Of a stretch of 64,000 nucleotides of DNA, positions 22,264-33,549 are shown piece by piece (the first letter of the stretch is position 1; each line of letters begins with the position of its first letter). This DNA is from Diphasiastrum complanatum (Eukaryota; Streptophyta; Lycopodiopsida; Lycopodiales; Lycopodiaceae). The stretch covers positions 37,521,460 through 37,585,459 of the forward strand of contig CM055096.1 of the NCBI GenBank assembly GCA_029204225.1, given 5' to 3'. Under the pieces are notes generated by a model, which did not search any database, was not told where the DNA came from, and was given only the letters and a program-made list of their open reading frames with translations. Position numbers and translations under genes: made by a program.

Positions 22264-23791
22264 TTGGCAATAAAAAGTTTAACTGCCTGGAAGTTGAGGA
22301 GGACTGGGTAAATTGTTGGATGAGCTATTTCAGCTTGCACAACGTGCCAAAAAAAAAAAAGCAGATATCGTTAGTCTTGTTGTTTCATGAGGGCAAGGCC
22401 TCCTCTTGGTGGAGGGAACTACCGATAAAACTGGTAATTTGGACTGAATTCCTGCGAGAATTCCGTAAAGGTTTCATCACAATAGACGATTCTGAGTTAT
22501 ATATTCACTTTACGTCTACTTCAATGACTTCCATCAGATAATGGACAAATATGGTTACTCAGTGGAGGAATTCAGTACAATGCACTTTATATTAGGCTTG
22601 AAGCCTGAGATAAGAGCTTGTTTATCTTAGGATATATATCAAGAGACTTGGATAATGTCATTATCTAATATAAGATCACATGCTCACACCATAGAATATG
22701 AACTGAACAAGGGTCAAAGTGGTGAAGCTACGATAGAATACTTCACACCACTAGAGCACACTTTGAAGATATGCAGAATATTAAATATTGACAAAACGAT
22801 AGGACAATTACTAAAGATGAAGGATCAGGACAAAGTGCCTAAGGTACAATCGAGAAAAATTGTCAATCCAGGAATCCAGAAAAATGATAGGCCAAATGAT
22901 TGTAGTGAATCATCGTCAACATAATCAGTGAATGAATTGAAAGTGGAACATGATGAAGAAGAACAATTATCAACAATGGAAAAGCTTGTTCACCAAATAG
23001 ACTGGACGACTTCGTCAGCAGTTTTTGATTTTCCCTTGAATTCACAAGAGATGGCCAATCAACATTTATGTAGTGCTATGGAATTTACACAGGATCGGCA
23101 ACATAAATGTAATTCTCGATTTGAATTGAACAAAACAATTCCAATTGCGAGCACCATGTCTATGCAAGAACACCGAAAATCAATTGAGGACAACGAGCGC
23201 GATGTGGAGGATTATGAGGACAATATTTTTGTTTTCAATATTGATTTTCAATTGAGCAGTACAAAGGCCAATTCAAGCAATGAAGTTATCAATGAGGCAA
23301 TTCACTCAAGGACCTCATCTCCCTTGAGATCACAAGAACTGTTGCATCACGTTCAACCAGAAGACTTGTCTAATACTTCTTGTGAAATGGAATTAATAGA
23401 CAAGAATAAAATTGATTTATGTGAATGTTTCACATTCAATATAGAGTGCACAACAGAATGTGATGAAACTAGTAATATACAAGCTGGAAATTGTCCTAGA
23501 TATGAGATGGGATAAATAATCAAAGATCGACTATATCAAAGTTTCCAGTTTGTGGTTCAAAATATTGGAGTTATCAATATTTTTGAACATGATGATGTAA
23601 TCCACGGAAGCTTTTTCATAGAAAATTTGAGTAAAAGAGATATCACCACTCTCTGCAAGCATCTCATTCACTCGATATTTTTGGAAATGAATGTCCATCT
23701 AGAAAATCATTTGTTATTTCTAGAAATGATCAAGCAAAGCACATTAGTCCCTAAATTGGAAATTGGTCATGACAATAATTCTCTAATGTGA
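22264..23791 (+). pseudogene. Retroelement gag-like ORF with an uncharacterised C-terminal extension
   Basis: The first part (22270-22541) resembles a gypsy gag core: FNCLEVEEDWVNCWMSYFSL, then GKASSWWRELP and WTEFLREFRKGF. After a frameshift the rest, 22655-23791, is one frame broken only by two TAA codons (22922, 23513): about 379 codons. It is acidic (EHDEEEQL, DNERDVEDYEDNIFVFNIDF) with several Cys/Asp pairs (CECFTFNIECTTECDE). No zinc knuckle, protease or RT motif is seen. The extension could be a diverged gag tail or a lineage-specific protein. Confidence 0.5.
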
Positions 23792-24330
23792 GATCTTAAC
23801 AATTCAAATGCAAAATTTATGGTTATTATCAAAGCACTTGGATTGAACAATAAAGTGACCGTCCTACAACATGACAAAATCTTCAGACCAGCATAGCCAG
23901 ATGCAATGCTAAAACATGATCCTAAAGGAATTGGATAGATGTTGTAAAACTACCTTTACAAGCTTTATTTCCGGCGCCACTGGCGCCAACATTGTCCCCG
24001 ACACCACTGTTGCTGTTGGATTTATTACTTCTACTCTCCTTAAATCCCATTTTAATCTGCCTCCATTCATGCTGCATATTTACTAACGTCGCGCAGCCTA
24101 CATATTTACACGCAAATTCGCACAGACGAATAAAAGGCGAAAGAATTGCAACACTGTGTTTTTACATAGGTTATGGTGACGGGCGAAAAGGGGACACTAT
24201 TCTACAGAATGCCAAAGGTGCCCTAAAAGCAAAGGCACCCTGTAAATCTAATCCTAAGGCTATTCGTAAGAGTGACGCACTTTTTGCATCGTCATCACCA
24301 ATGGTGACTTCAGCACTGACTGACGTCGCA
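23792..24330. other. Junction and upstream part of the copia 5' LTR, boundary not resolved
   Basis: The inverted partner of the LTR runs out of the window at the base equivalent to 24331, so the LTR start lies somewhere to the left. GGCGCCACTGGCGCC near 23971 is a palindromic GC-rich spot. Frames at 23992-24486 are incidental. Confidence 0.35.
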
Positions 24331-25184
24331 CCCTTTTCATGCTCGCCCCATGCAGCTGCGCTAATAGACTGGACAACGACTGCAGCCACCCACGATCTCT
24401 TACAGATAGCACATCTGTACTTTCCACATCTGCACACCTGTAATATAATGTATATATGCTGGATACCATTTGCGTATTCAATTTAACGAGGTTATTTAGA
24501 TTAATGAGTTATGAGTGAATGAGACGACGTAGATGCCTTGCTCATTGATTCTTGATTGTCAGCAATAAGGTTTTATTCCTTTACAGATTGTATAAGCTTC
24601 GTAGGGCACGCGGTTTTGTCCGCTATTGTCTTGTGCTCTACCACATTATTGACATGTATACGTGATATACTTAATCTGATATAGTTCTTTTTTTTGCATT
24701 CAGATCTATGTTAATAATGCTATGCTTATCATTCATTCTGTCTAATCTTTCTAGTTGTTCTTTCTAGTAATAGACGACTAACATTTGGTCTTGTCTTTCG
24801 CAAATCATTTGCGACTAATTATCAGTTGAGCACTATCTAGCTCTTCGCAAATCATTCATGACGAATAGTAATTTGTCTTTCTATTCGCGACAAACCATTC
24901 TTCTGGAGTTTCATTCATTTATTAAAGTTTGGCTACGTAATCAAGAATGACTGTGATTCCCATCACTACCGTTTTGTTTGTTTTGATAGGCGTAGTCATG
25001 TTTACGGAGAGAGTCGTATAGCTCGTTCTGCTGCGCACGAATATTTTTCTGTTCGAGTTCATTTCTCGTTCGTTTCTTGTTCGAGTTCGTGTCTCGTTCG
25101 TGTTCGTCTTACATCTTTGAGCTTATTTTTCATTTCTAACATATGACACCTTTTCTCAACTCGTTCATCTCCCTCTCTCGAACA
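24331..25184 (+). repeat. 5' LTR of copia element (right part defined)
   Basis: It ends CTCGAACA immediately before a Met-type PBS. It is present in inverted orientation at 63188-64000. The LTR holds repeated TTCGC(G)AA / palindromic sites, for example 24798-24814 (TCGCAAATCATTTGCGA, a perfect inverted repeat) and similar ones near 24844 and 24885. Confidence 0.8.
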
Positions 25185-25200
25185 TGGTATCAGAGCCAGG
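25185..25200 (+). promoter_or_regulatory. Primer-binding site, initiator-Met tRNA type
   Basis: TGGTATCAGAGCCAGG directly after the LTR end. Confidence 0.92.
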
Positions 25201-25341
25201 TTCATAGCTTGATAAGCTTCCATAGTACAAGACTCTACTAGCCGATAGAATAATTGTTTTCTTGTTCTGTATTTTTCAGTATCAGATTTTTATACTTAAG
25301 TAACTAATAGATTCTCCTATCACTTAGACTAACTTTTTCAC

Positions 25342-28300
25342 ATGGATTTCCAAGGGAAAGCCAGTCCTATCATGGACAAGCTTGATGGAGCCAATTACCA
25401 TCTGTGGAAATTTAAGATGAAAACTATGCTAATGGCAAAATAATTGTATGATGTTGTTACAGGTGCAAAAGGGAAACCCAAAGCGGGAGACACGACAGTC
25501 GCCAGATGGAAGCTAAAGGAAAGCTTTCGCGCTGATCATCCTCAATATCATGAATACCCAGATCGGCCATGTATCCGAGGCTCAGACATCGAAAGAAGTC
25601 TGGGATATCTTGAGCACACTATACGAAGTGCTAGATATAGCTTCCAAGCTATATCTCAGGAAGAAATTCTACTCCCTCAAGATGACAAATGGTGGTTCTT
25701 TGCAGAATCACATTAATCAATTCAAGAACCTACTAAGACAAATGGCCACTGTCGGATCTGTCATAGATGATCAAGACACTGTGATGCAACTGCTTACAAG
25801 CTTGTCAAGTTCTTACGATAGCTGGGTGATGATCATTATGGCTCATCCAGAATTGACTCTTTCGAGAGTCATTACTATGTTGTTGCAGGAAGACACGCGG
25901 AGGAACGAAGCCTTGAGTTCCTTAGTTGATTCTCACGCCTTGTACACCAACAAGAGCACGACAAAGCAGAAGAAGAAGAAAGGCCCAAAGCAATCAAATC
26001 CAGACTAGAAACCAGCTTAGCACAAGGAATAGTCGAATCCGTAGACAAAGAAGAAGCTTTTCTACAGATACTAGAAACAAAACAACCATGAAATACAAGA
26101 CTGCCAAATACTTCAAGCAAAGAACAACAACAAAGGGCAGTCGAATCAAGTGGCAAATGCAGCTGCAGAAGCTCCACAGCCTATTCAAGAAGCAAATCAT
26201 GATGCCTTCATGACCAATCATCAAGGAGCATCTGGCGATAGTTCTTGGTTCCTGGATTCCAGAGCCACTCATCACATGACTAGTCTCATTGGCTGTTTCG
26301 AGTCCTATACATCTTACAGTACTCAAAAATTCGTTCACCTTGGCGACAGTAGCACACAAGTTATTAAAGGTGAAGGTACTGTAAGATTATGCTTTGCAAA
26401 TGATTAGTCTAAGCTACTCTCTAAAGTCCTGTATGTACCAAAGTTATCTACAAATTTTCTCTCTATAAGCAGAATCACATATCTAGGACATAGAGTAGAG
26501 TTTGAATGTGATCAGTGTAAAGTAGTTGATAGGACAGGCAAGATCCTAGCACTCAAAAAGAGGCATGGGTACTTGTATAAGTTGAGTCCTTGTTTTTCTA
26601 CCTTCAGTCAGACTCTCAGTACTTTAATTCATTCAAATAAAGACATACTTCGGCATTATAGACTTGCTCATTTAAATCATGCTGCTATACAATGAATGTC
26701 TAGACAATCTATTGTTCTTGATCTCGACTATCCTCGCAAAAAGGTTGAGTTATCTGCCTGTCAAGACTGTTTAGTTGGTAAACAGACTAGGGGACCATTT
26801 AAGTCAAGCCATTAGCATGTTGCTTGAGGATTTCTAGATATTGTACATTCAGATATTTGTGGCCCGATGAAAAATCCTTCGCTGAAAGACGCCAAGTATT
26901 TTATAACCTTTGTTGACGAATTCTCCAAAAAGGCTATGGTGTACTTCATAAAGAAAAAATCAGAAGCCTCAACTACTTCAGAATCTTCAAGGAGCATGCA
27001 GAAAAGGAGACTGGAAGGACGATCAAGGCCCTAAGGTCAGACAACGTTGGGGAATATATCTCTGTCAAGTTTAAGGAGTACTTCCAAAGCCAAGGCATTG
27101 AGCAGCAATTCATCACTCCTTACAGTCCTCAGTCTAATGGCTTAGCTGAGAGGAAGAACTGTACTCTGGTCGAATCTGCTAAATGTATGCTATCGCATGC
27201 ATCATTGCCCAAGAGATTCTGGGCTGAAGTTGTCTCCACTACAGCTTACGTCCAGAACAAATGTTCGACCAAGGCCCTCTCAGATAAGACACCCCACGAG
27301 GTGTGGACGGGCTCTAACCATTCTTTAAAGAACCTAAGTGTATTTGGGTTCATTACCTACGCGCAGATCCCAAAGGACACAAGGAAGAAATTGGACTTTC
27401 AAGGTCTCAAGACCATCCTGATCGGATATACTTCGTCTGATAACACTTACAAGCTGTACGATCCGGATACCCATCAAATGTTGTATAGTCGAGATATAGT
27501 CTTTATTGAGGATCAGTTTGTTGACCTCAAAGGCAAGGATATTGCTCAAGAAGAACCTTCATCACCTGCCGTTGACACGACAGTCCGAGCTTCTGGCTTA
27601 GGCGTATGTATTGTCGACCCACTTCGAGATAGCGAATCAGACGAAGATGTTGCTGCTACCCAGCAACAAGTCCTAGGAGCGGTTCATCAGTCGAATCATC
27701 CCAGAAGATCAAGCCAAGTGTGCACAGAGCCCACAAGGTATACTCTTGAGTCTGCCTGTCTCTTAATGCAGGAACCGACGACAGTCGAAGAGGCACTTAG
27801 CCCACCAGACTCTGATCTCTAGAGAGAAGCCATGGACAAAGAGTATTCCTCTCTAATCAAGAATCAAACATGGTCATTAGTCAAAGCTCCTATTGGCTAC
27901 AATATCATTGATTGCAAATGGATTTTTAAGATCAAATATAATGCCAACGGAACAATTGATTGAAGGAAGGCTAGACTGGTAGCACAAGGATTCACCCAGA
28001 TCCCGAATGTCGACTACAGTGAGACTTTTAGTCCGATCGTCAAACATTCGTCAATCCGAATGCTCTTGTCTTATGTTGCAGCTCCCGACCTCAAAGTACA
28101 TCAACTTGATGTACAAACAACCTACCTGAATGGAGTTATACAAGAAAATATCTACATGATCTAGCCTGAAGGATACGTTCTGGAAGGCATAAAGAATCAT
28201 GTCTGTAAAATCCACAAAGCATTGTATGGCTTGAAACAGTCTGCCAGGGCTTGGTTTCAGAGGATCAACATATTCCTCATTGAACAAGGATTCAAACCAA

Positions 28301-28640
28301 GCACTATTGATTGCAACGTTTATTCGAAGTCAGTGCAACAATCCTTCATTATCATCACCTTCTACGTGGATGATACGTTGCTTTTTAACAACGATACCAA
28401 TATGGTTTAGGATTCAAAATAGATGTTGTTCTCAGAATTTGACATGACTGATCTGGGCAAAACTCACTTCTGTCTGGGAATTCAAATCCACAAAGATAGA
28501 GCAAATCGACGGATTTACATCACTCAACAAAGGTATCTTCATAATGTTCTTAACAGATACAATTTGATGAATTGTAAATTAGCTCACTCACCACTAAAGA
28601 AGATCTTAAAGATGACCCAGACTATGAATGTGATGCTGCA
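25342..28640 (+). pseudogene. Copia gag-pol, decayed and truncated in RT
   Basis: Gag starts MDFQGKASPIMDKLDGANYH at 25342, with a stop at 25441 and frameshifts, and reaches 26010. The protease at about 26250 reads DSRATHHM in place of DSGA. GAG-pre-integrase (HYRLAHLNHAA, CQDCLVGKQT) is at 26650-26800, integrase at 26840-27200 (HSDICGPM, RSDNVGEY in place of NGGEY, NGLAERKN), the integrase C-terminal region at 27187-27822, and RT at 27830-28640 with [25 protein letters not shown] and intact YVDD at 28369. Stops at 25441, 26407, 26695, 27822, 27961, 28162 and 28408 kill it. RNase H and the 3' LTR are missing because gypsy copy B begins near 28640-28660. Confidence 0.9.
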
Positions 28641-28654
28641 AAATAATTTTCAAA

Positions 28655-29053
28655 AGATACGTATGGTATGCATCCTATTTTGCCTATTGAATTTGAGGTG
28701 ACAACTTTTCATATTCAAGTTCAACGAACAGATGAAAAATGTACTAACGAAAGGTTGACCAATATTGAAGAACTAGCTAAAGCTCGTGCGAATTCACAAA
28801 AATTAACAGAGGAAATCAAAGGAAGAAAAAGTATGACAGTCGTATCAAAAAATGTGATTTTAAAGCTGATGACTTTGTGTTGATTTACAATAGTCGACAT
28901 CAAAAGTTCCCCAGAAAACTTCATATGAGATGCCTTGGACCCTATAAAGTCATAGAGGTGTTTGAGAATGATTCTGTACAACTCCAATCACTTGAAGACG
29001 AACTATGGCCTACACGTATTAATGGGTCCAAACTCAAGAAATACTACCTCTAA
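28655..29053 (+). pseudogene. Gypsy integrase C-terminal end
   Basis: YGMHPILPIEFEVTTFHIQV at the start and, after a frame change near 28830, DDFVLIYNSRHQKFPRKLHM and CLGPYKVIEVF (GPY/F motif), ending KLKKYYL and a stop at 29051. These are the standard last 130 residues of plant gypsy integrase without a chromodomain. The preceding pol is missing. Confidence 0.88.
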
Positions 29054-29907
29054 TCAGAATTTTTTTTTATTCTTATATTTTTCTAGTATTTTTCTAGAAT
29101 TTATCGCGAATTTTCTTTCATTTTTTATGGAATTGATCACGAATTTTCTCCTATCTTTTCTAGAAATTTTCGTGAAATTTTCTTCCACTTTCTGGCATTC
29201 TTCCAAAATCATTCTTCGAAATTTTTCAAGAATCTTTTTGAGAATTTTTCGCGACACTCAAATTGTAATCAACTTGTTTTAATTTTCACAGACCGTTTTT
29301 TTTTCTCCAATTTTTTGAGAATTTTTCTAGCATCCTTTTGAGTGATTTTTATAATTTTATTCATTTTTCGAGAAATTTTCTAGTATCATACTAGAAATTT
29401 TTGAGAACTTTTCGTTAATTTCGTGACATTTTCTAGGATCTTGCGAGAAGGTTTCGCAAAATTTTCTAGAATCTTTCTAGCATATTTTTGAGAATCTCTC
29501 GAGAATCTCTTGACCTGCCTTTTGTATTCCTCCATTAAAAATGTTGGCCACGTGAACATTATGCACACGTGTGTACGCCCACACATCAAAACAGATATTG
29601 TTTCTTATTTATTTATTTCTTTTCTTTTCACAAACAGTCTTCTGTCATTAAGATTTATCTATCAAATCATAGTTTGAAACTCTGAGCTATGCACGTCCTT
29701 AATAATGGAAATGATAGATGTCATGTCAGCAATGACACGTCATCATCCTCTCCACACCGCTTCTACATATCACAAGTTATTTTCTATTTTTCTTCTTCAC
29801 ACTTTCTTCTTGCGTTTTCATGCTTTCCTGCACTCAAAATTTTTGTGATCAAGCACTCTCTTATGATCTGTCGCGATCTACGGAGCTTTCGTGAAAAATT
29901 CAATACA
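29054..29907 (+). other. Spacer between integrase end and post-pol ORF of element B
   Basis: A/T-rich sequence with many degenerate TTCTAGAATTTT / TTTCGAGAA words that could form hairpins. From 29485 on it matches element A from 8514. No gene is supported. Confidence 0.5.
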
Positions 29908-30465
29908 ATGGCTTCTGGATCGAGTTCTAGCTCCTCAATTACCTGGAAAGCACGCACATGAATCCGTCTGGCATCAATCCAATCCTTTTTGGATCAATGC
30001 GGGTTGGGAAATTTGAAAGTGGATCCTTCAGTCATTTTGTCTGAAGTCAGTATTGAATTTGTGAACACCATCCACGCAGTTTCTGAGGTGGATTTCAAAG
30101 TCCATGTGCGAGGCAAATTTTTCACTATCTCTAAAGAAGTGTTCTGCATAGTGCTGGGATTACCATTGGATGGTAAACTTGTTTCTACAAAGAAAGTTTT
30201 AGTGGATGAAGCTGCCCATTTTCTGAGTAACTACTTCATACCCACGAAGGGGTACAAAATTTCAATGATAAAGAATACCACCTTTAAGCTGTTTTGTAAA
30301 TACGCCAATCAAGCAATATTTTTGGCGGATGCGGATGCAACCATTTCTGTGCAAAATTTTGGATATATATTGGACGTGCTAGCTGGTAATCCTGTTTGCT
30401 TCGGTGTTATCGCTTACAAGGCATTTTTGAAAGGTTTCTATGTGATGCTGAATCCAGATCTTTGA
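29908..30465 (+). pseudogene. Post-pol ORF of gypsy element B, internally deleted
   Basis: It matches A from its ATG (MASGSSSSSSITWKA) through VHVRGKFFTIS and the GYILDVLAGNPVCFGVIAYKAF segment. One in-frame TGA (29959) splits it. At 30431 the sequence jumps to the region equivalent to A 11619, so the coiled-coil and C-terminal 720 or so codons are gone and the frame ends at 30465. The join has about four filler bases and no GT-AG, so it is a deletion and not a spliced copy. Confidence 0.8.
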
Positions 30466-30716
30466 AGTTTTGAAGATGTTTTGAAGTTTGATTCCAGTTT
30501 TCATCAACAAATTCAAAGATCAACTCAAATCAGCCTATTTAAAAAAACAACAAAAACACATATTCTCTAAGACGAAGAAAAATCTAAAGGGAGAAACATA
30601 TGAAAAAAATATCTTTTCGCCATAATGAAAATCTGAAGAACATGATGTTTCATGAATGATCCTCGAAATAACGATCATATGTTCACAAGGACGTTTCACA
30701 TTTGAGGAAGGGGGTA

Positions 30717-31987
30717 TGTGATGCCATGAAATTGTTAAATATTGAATATCAACATAAATATGGCATGATATACTCGAAAATGAAGATATGAGCCGGATAA
30801 ACATAAATCATGAAGAGGCCTAAGACATTTTTCGAGAATATATCTCCTAAGTACTTGCCTTGTAATTAAGGACAAGACCTTTAAAAGGAAAAGACGTTGC
30901 CTTGGATAGCCTTTACTAGGTCGTCCACGTGAAACGACTAGATATGAGAAGACATGCTAAACTAGAGTAATTTTAACTCTTAGTTAAATATACCTCTTAT
31001 GATATAATTGAACAGATACTCAATCTAATTGTTAACTACACCTTTCCGTGGGAGCGATGCACGTGTTGTTTTAGAGGTGTGTTTGTTTGCCCCATAGAAC
31101 ATATATTGATCTCACACTTCAGTCTCGAGCATCAAGAGAGAAGAGTTTACGCATATGTAAGAGGTTGAAGAAGTGAATAGAGTGTTGAGAGTTATTTTCT
31201 CTTATCTCTGTTCTCCACACTGTTGAGTGTGAGTGATCCTGAGTCTACTAGCAATCTCTAACGCATTACATGATTACTCTCTGATCAGATAGACTCTCTA
31301 GCGCATTATAGTCGTTTGTTGTGTATCCGTAAAACATGCTGTAAAGAACTATCTTAAAATTATCTTATTTGTCTGTTGCGAATACTTTCTTTTTAGCACT
31401 CGAATAACGTCTACCTTTGGTACAATTTAGCATAATCATTGAATAAAATTGTATGTATACATATGAGATGACAGTCCTTGTCTGAAGAATTGATTCTTTG
31501 ATATGTGCTCCTTATTGTAACTGACATAAGTTCTAACGTGCTCTAGAACTATTTTTGTTCTTTAACCATAACCTTGGACTTAAGTTATTGAGGACTTCTG
31601 TCTAGAAATGAACAGTTCGCGAACGCGATTAAGTAATTGTCTGCACAACCACAAATACATCAAACATTTCTCGACTCTTTGTTGACACCTTAATCATCCG
31701 GAGTGTAGTACTATCGTACTACTCTGATAACATCTCATCTGTAGAACGCATTTCATTCGATTTGATAGAGGCCAGATTGTTGTTATGAAATTATTAACAT
31801 TACACACCCCAAACACAAGTACTACTGGTTACTTTCTAATGTCTGTTGACAACTAGAATAACACTCGAAACCACTTGTCATAATTGTATCAAATACATAA
31901 CTTTCTAACGCTGTCCTCTGTGGGAACGACATTATTTACTGCAAAATCTATATTAACCTTGTTGGTATAGTATGACAGTATCCCACA
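30717..31987 (+). repeat. 3' LTR of gypsy element B
   Basis: About 1271 bp, TGTGATGCC to ATCCCACA, preceded by PPT GAGGAAGGGGG. It is longer than the A LTR partly through an extra segment near 31598-31625 containing GTTCGCGAAC. Confidence 0.78.
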
Positions 31988-33540
31988 GCTCCTTTGCTTT
32001 AGAGATTGTAGCCAGAGACTATCCTTGATGGATGAAGATAACATGACTACTGCCTTGTCATTCTTCTCCCTCCATTTGCGTAGCTCCTTCTGTCATTGAT
32101 ACACAATGACTTATGTGGTCCTATGAACGTACCTTCCTTGGGTAAGGCTCTATGGTGACACTATGAGTTTAGTTACTAACCTTGCGCGAGTGATCCAGAC
32201 CATACAAGATGAAAAACAGCAATGGACAAGCATATCTCGGAATTGGGATCAAAGAATACCTTGATCAGCCAGAAAGTGATACAGCTGAATCGGGAGCTTA
32301 AGGTCGCCAAACAACATGAGTCAAAGTTTGAGGCCGAGATGAAGAAAGCCCAACAAACAACCGACGCTCTAGAAGGCTATGTGGAGACTCTTAAGAATAC
32401 ATTGACGACAATGCAAGATCAAGTGGACAAAGCCATCCAAGATGCCAAACAATAGGTGTTGCTGCTCCGAGGGCAATTGGATATGGCTGCGCTTGAATGA
32501 GAACGCCTTCAAGATGAATTGGATGCAACCACCCTTGAATGCGACACAAGTATCTGATCGTCCAGTCACACCAAATGAGATCCGATACCTGTTCAAGAAG
32601 GTTGAAACCTATCGAACTTCATGTGTAGGGTTTCAAGAAAGATTTGACAAGTTAAAACATACGACATTGACCGAGCTGGCCAAGGCTAAAACAATCATCA
32701 AAGATTACGAAAAGTGGCATCCGCTCAAATCTTGGAGTCGAATCCCCAGATTATTTTTTTGGTAATGCCACAATTCTCACTGGGGCACCAAACAAAAGAA
32801 TAATAGGATGCGATGGATGATTACTTAAGACCTCTGAGATAGAGGAAGGCAAAGAGTTGGATAAGTTACTAGCCAGCTTGGAGAACAATAGTTTTTGAAA
32901 AAAATCTTGATTCTATAAGGAGTTATGTTGCCAGCCCTTACCAACTACGAGTGGATCCATATTATATGCCGATGCCATGTTGTAACAAATGGAAAAATTT
33001 GGGTGTGCCAATGGACAAAATCAATATCCATACTCCAAATTGGCCCATAATCCACCAGCGTTACAATTTGACATATTTAGTTGATTTTCACCGTGCCTTA
33101 CAAGCTTATCAATAGGAATATATGTTCTCACTAGATCCAACAGTTAGGCAATTTGTGCTGTTTGCAAAAATCATGAAAATATTGGCGTCGATCACTACAT
33201 GATAGGATGATTGCTTGTCTACTTTGGCTTTCGATCCTAATAAACCGATGGCATCCGACAGCGCCCAAGATCAGCTACCAATAGCAAGGTTGTACTATCG
33301 TGCTGCGATGATGGCTGGTTCATGGGAATCATTTACAACATGGACTACGTCAATGTGGCTGGCCGGTGCAAATAACTGCTTCCTACCGCACAATATAATG
33401 TTAATATTGTCTACCTTGAGTTCATGCCGAAGGTGCAGTACCACCTAGTCAAAGTATGACACAAGGTTAATCAAAGTCCAAAGTGAATAAATATCCTGAG
33501 GTGTTGTGGGACCGCCACCAGTTTTGGTGGGAGATACTAT
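31988..33540 (+). pseudogene. Post-pol ORF D (coiled-coil plus conserved C-terminal segment) of a gypsy element
   Basis: The first 101 bp equal the flank after LTR A. A coiled-coil frame follows at 32222-32455 (KQHESKFEAEMKKAQQ, VETLKNTLTTMQDQVDKA), then frame changes, then 32840-33310 with EGKELDKLLASL, RSYVASPYQLRV, CNKWKNLGVPMDKI, LVDFHRALQAY and AQDQLPIARLYYRAA. The latter half is homologous to ORF E on the other strand at 13726-14450. It lies just before repeat R1b (33550), as E lies before its own LTR. Many stops and indels. Function is unknown. Confidence 0.6.
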
Positions 33541-33549
33541 TGAAGGGTT

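Larger units (their letters stand above)
28655..31987 (+). mobile_element. Gypsy element B, 3' portion (integrase end, post-pol ORF, PPT, 3' LTR)
   Basis: It starts with the integrase C-terminus (28655-29053), then about 850 bp of T/A-rich spacer with many TTCGAGAATTTT-like words, then the post-pol ORF, PPT 30704-30714 and LTR 30717-31987. It is the sister of element A. It shows that the A/B post-pol ORF sits downstream of a true gypsy pol. Confidence 0.85.

Noticed and set aside
23968-24000. TGGCGCCAACATTGTCCCCGA as an Asp-type PBS
   Set aside because: Resembles TGGCGCCGTTGCCGGGGA only loosely, and no LTR end or gag lies beside it.
24171-24437. Minus-strand 88-codon frame, Arg/Ala-rich
   Set aside because: It lies inside LTR sequence, and its inverted relative at the window end does not keep it as a conserved protein.
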